Assembly: GCF_000307025.1 (NCBI RefSeq) | Contig: NC_018584.1 | Span: 2,046,001-2,110,000 of the forward strand | Direction of reading: 5' to 3' | Length of the DNA stretch: 64,000 nt | From: Listeria monocytogenes ATCC 19117 | Lineage (GTDB): Bacteria; Bacillota; Bacilli; Lactobacillales; Listeriaceae | Part shown: piece after piece, positions 63,230-64,000 of the stretch | Position numbering within the stretch: position 1 is the first letter of the stretch | Layout of the letters: each line of letters begins with the position of its first letter | The notes under the pieces: model-generated | The model's database searches: none | Seen by the model: only the letters and a program-made list of their open reading frames with translations | Told to the model about the DNA's origin: nothing | Made by a program: the position numbers and the translations under genes

Positions 63230-63823
63230 TTAGCACTGGGTCTGTTTTTCTACATAATCAGCTATAGAATGTATTAATATATCCAAAGTCTCTTCTTTCG
63301 CTTTTTTGGCAGTTTCTACATAACTCCTTGTCGCAGTGTAAGTTAAACAATCTAGTAACATCACTAAAGCCTCCCATTGAGCTCTCGTAAGATCGATATA
63401 CGTCATGGCAGTTTCCAGGACTTCACTTGTCATTCTTTCTTCTCTTTCCGTATATGTTGGAGGGAGTTTTTGGAGTATTGCGTGGAAATCTTCCGGTGAA
63501 AAGTAGTTGTTTATACTCTTTTCCGAAAGATAGACTTCTTTCAAAAAACGAGTCATCTTGCTTTTTAACGAACCTTTCTCCTCCATAATTTTTTTAAATG
63601 CCTCTAATTGTGCTTGATAGGAATATTCCACAACCTCAAATAGGCATGCTTCTTTGGAGGGAAAACACGTATAGAATTTTCTCTTTCCAATCCTAGCTGC
63701 TCGAGTAATATCCTCCACAGTAAAACCTTGAATTCCTTTTTTTATATAAATTAAATGGCTTGTATGTTCGATAATGAGGTTTTTAGTTTGTTGACGCTCA
63801 TATCCCGTAACGAGTTTTGGCAT
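63230..63823 (-). CDS. TetR-family transcriptional regulator
   Basis: 197 residues. The N-terminal helix-turn-helix is FTVEDITRAARIGKRKFYTCFPSKEACL (about residues 34-61), and the rest is an all-helical ligand domain. It heads the three-gene unit with the methyltransferase and the Mga-like regulator and probably autoregulates it. ATG at 63823 follows AAGGAGGAG. The ligand is not predictable. Confidence 0.88.
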   Translation of the reverse strand: MPKLVTGYERQQTKNLIIEHTSHLIYIKKGIQGFTVEDITRAARIGKRKFYTCFPSKEACLFEVVEYSYQAQLEAFKKIMEEKGSLKSKMTRFLKEVYLSEKSINNYFSPEDFHAILQKLPPTYTEREERMTSEVLETAMTYIDLTRAQWEALVMLLDCLTYTATRSYVETAKKAKEETLDILIHSIADYVEKQTQC

Positions 63824-63897
63824 TTTGCTCCTCCTTAAAAATTTCTCGCATAACGCTTTTAATGGAACTATTTATTAATTTCCAGTTCTACAAAAAC

Positions 63898-63926
63898 ACC
63901 TTAAACTAAATATTTAACAATGTCAA
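63898..63926 (-). promoter_or_regulatory. Possible promoter of the TetR-methyltransferase-Mga unit
   Basis: On the - strand TTGACA (63926-63921), 17 bp, TAAGGT (63903-63898). The -35 is perfect and the -10 poor. An inverted repeat CTAATA/TATTAG (63973-63978 and 63985-63990) lies further upstream and could be an operator. Confidence 0.35.
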
Positions 63927-64000
63927 ATGAGGTGAAATGGATTTTCCACGGTTCTTATATCGAATACGTTTACTAATAGTTTAGTATTAGATTTGAAAAA

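Overview
The window looks like a chromosomal segment of a Listeria of the sensu stricto group, most like L. monocytogenes and close relatives. The evidence is the low-GC Firmicute signals (strong GGAGG-type ribosome sites, TTGACA/TATAAT promoters, hairpin-plus-T terminators) and a gene order that, from memory and not from a search, follows lmo1978 to lmo2025 of strain EGD-e: zwf, yueI, ilvD-ilvB-ilvN-ilvC-leuA-leuB-leuC-leuD-ilvA, alsD, pdp-lacI-deoC-deoR, a mannose-family PTS operon, alsS, an alpha-mannoside locus, csp, dapF, ileS, divIVA and the nad genes. The last 10 kb (about 54.2-64.0 kb) does not follow that order and looks like strain- or species-variable accessory DNA.

Layout. 0-2 kb: the 3' end of zwf, yueI, a 45-residue membrane protein, and an overlapping acetyltransferase / DUF6884-like pair. 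2.0-13.7 kb: the branched-chain amino acid operon on the + strand, preceded by a well-formed ribosome-mediated attenuator (Rli60 type) with a 13-codon leader rich in Val, Ile and Leu, and closed by a strong terminator after ilvA. 13.7-14.6 kb: acetolactate decarboxylase. 14.6-18.9 kb (- strand): a deoxynucleoside catabolism set (SorC/DeoR regulator, deoC, a LacI regulator, pdp), with an internal promoter and LacI-like operator in front of pdp. 18.9-25.1 kb (- strand): two GntR/HutC regulators, PTS IIB-IIC-IID, two SIS-domain sugar isomerase/deglycase-like enzymes and IIA, driven by a clear promoter that overlaps a cre site. 25.2-28.0 kb: an aldo/keto reductase behind a MerR-type promoter, and catabolic acetolactate synthase. 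28.2-43.0 kb: an alpha-mannoside locus with an ABC importer, a YesM/YesN-type two-component system, a YesL-like protein, a GH125 enzyme and two GH38 alpha-mannosidases, with two further cre sites. 43.0-54.2 kb: housekeeping genes (cold-shock protein, PAP2 phosphatase, dapF, T-box-controlled ileS, divIVA) and the niacin-controlled niaR-nifS / nadB-nadC-nadA divergon.

54.2-64 kb: an accessory surface locus, all on the - strand. In transcription order it holds a TetR regulator, a SAM methyltransferase, an Mga-like regulator, two paralogous secreted BspA-type leucine-rich repeat proteins (9 and 8 copies of a 26-residue repeat), a small membrane-anchored protein, a small secreted protein, a mini sortase-anchored protein, and a solitary IS3-type OrfA-like gene. 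The two repeat genes were duplicated together with about 120 bp of upstream DNA. That DNA carries a 34-bp AT-rich palindrome just upstream of a promoter with a poor -35, which is what an activator-dependent promoter looks like; the neighbouring Mga-like protein is the obvious candidate. The C-terminal domain of both repeat proteins reappears as the whole mature body of the small secreted protein. I regard this locus as the least described part of the window.
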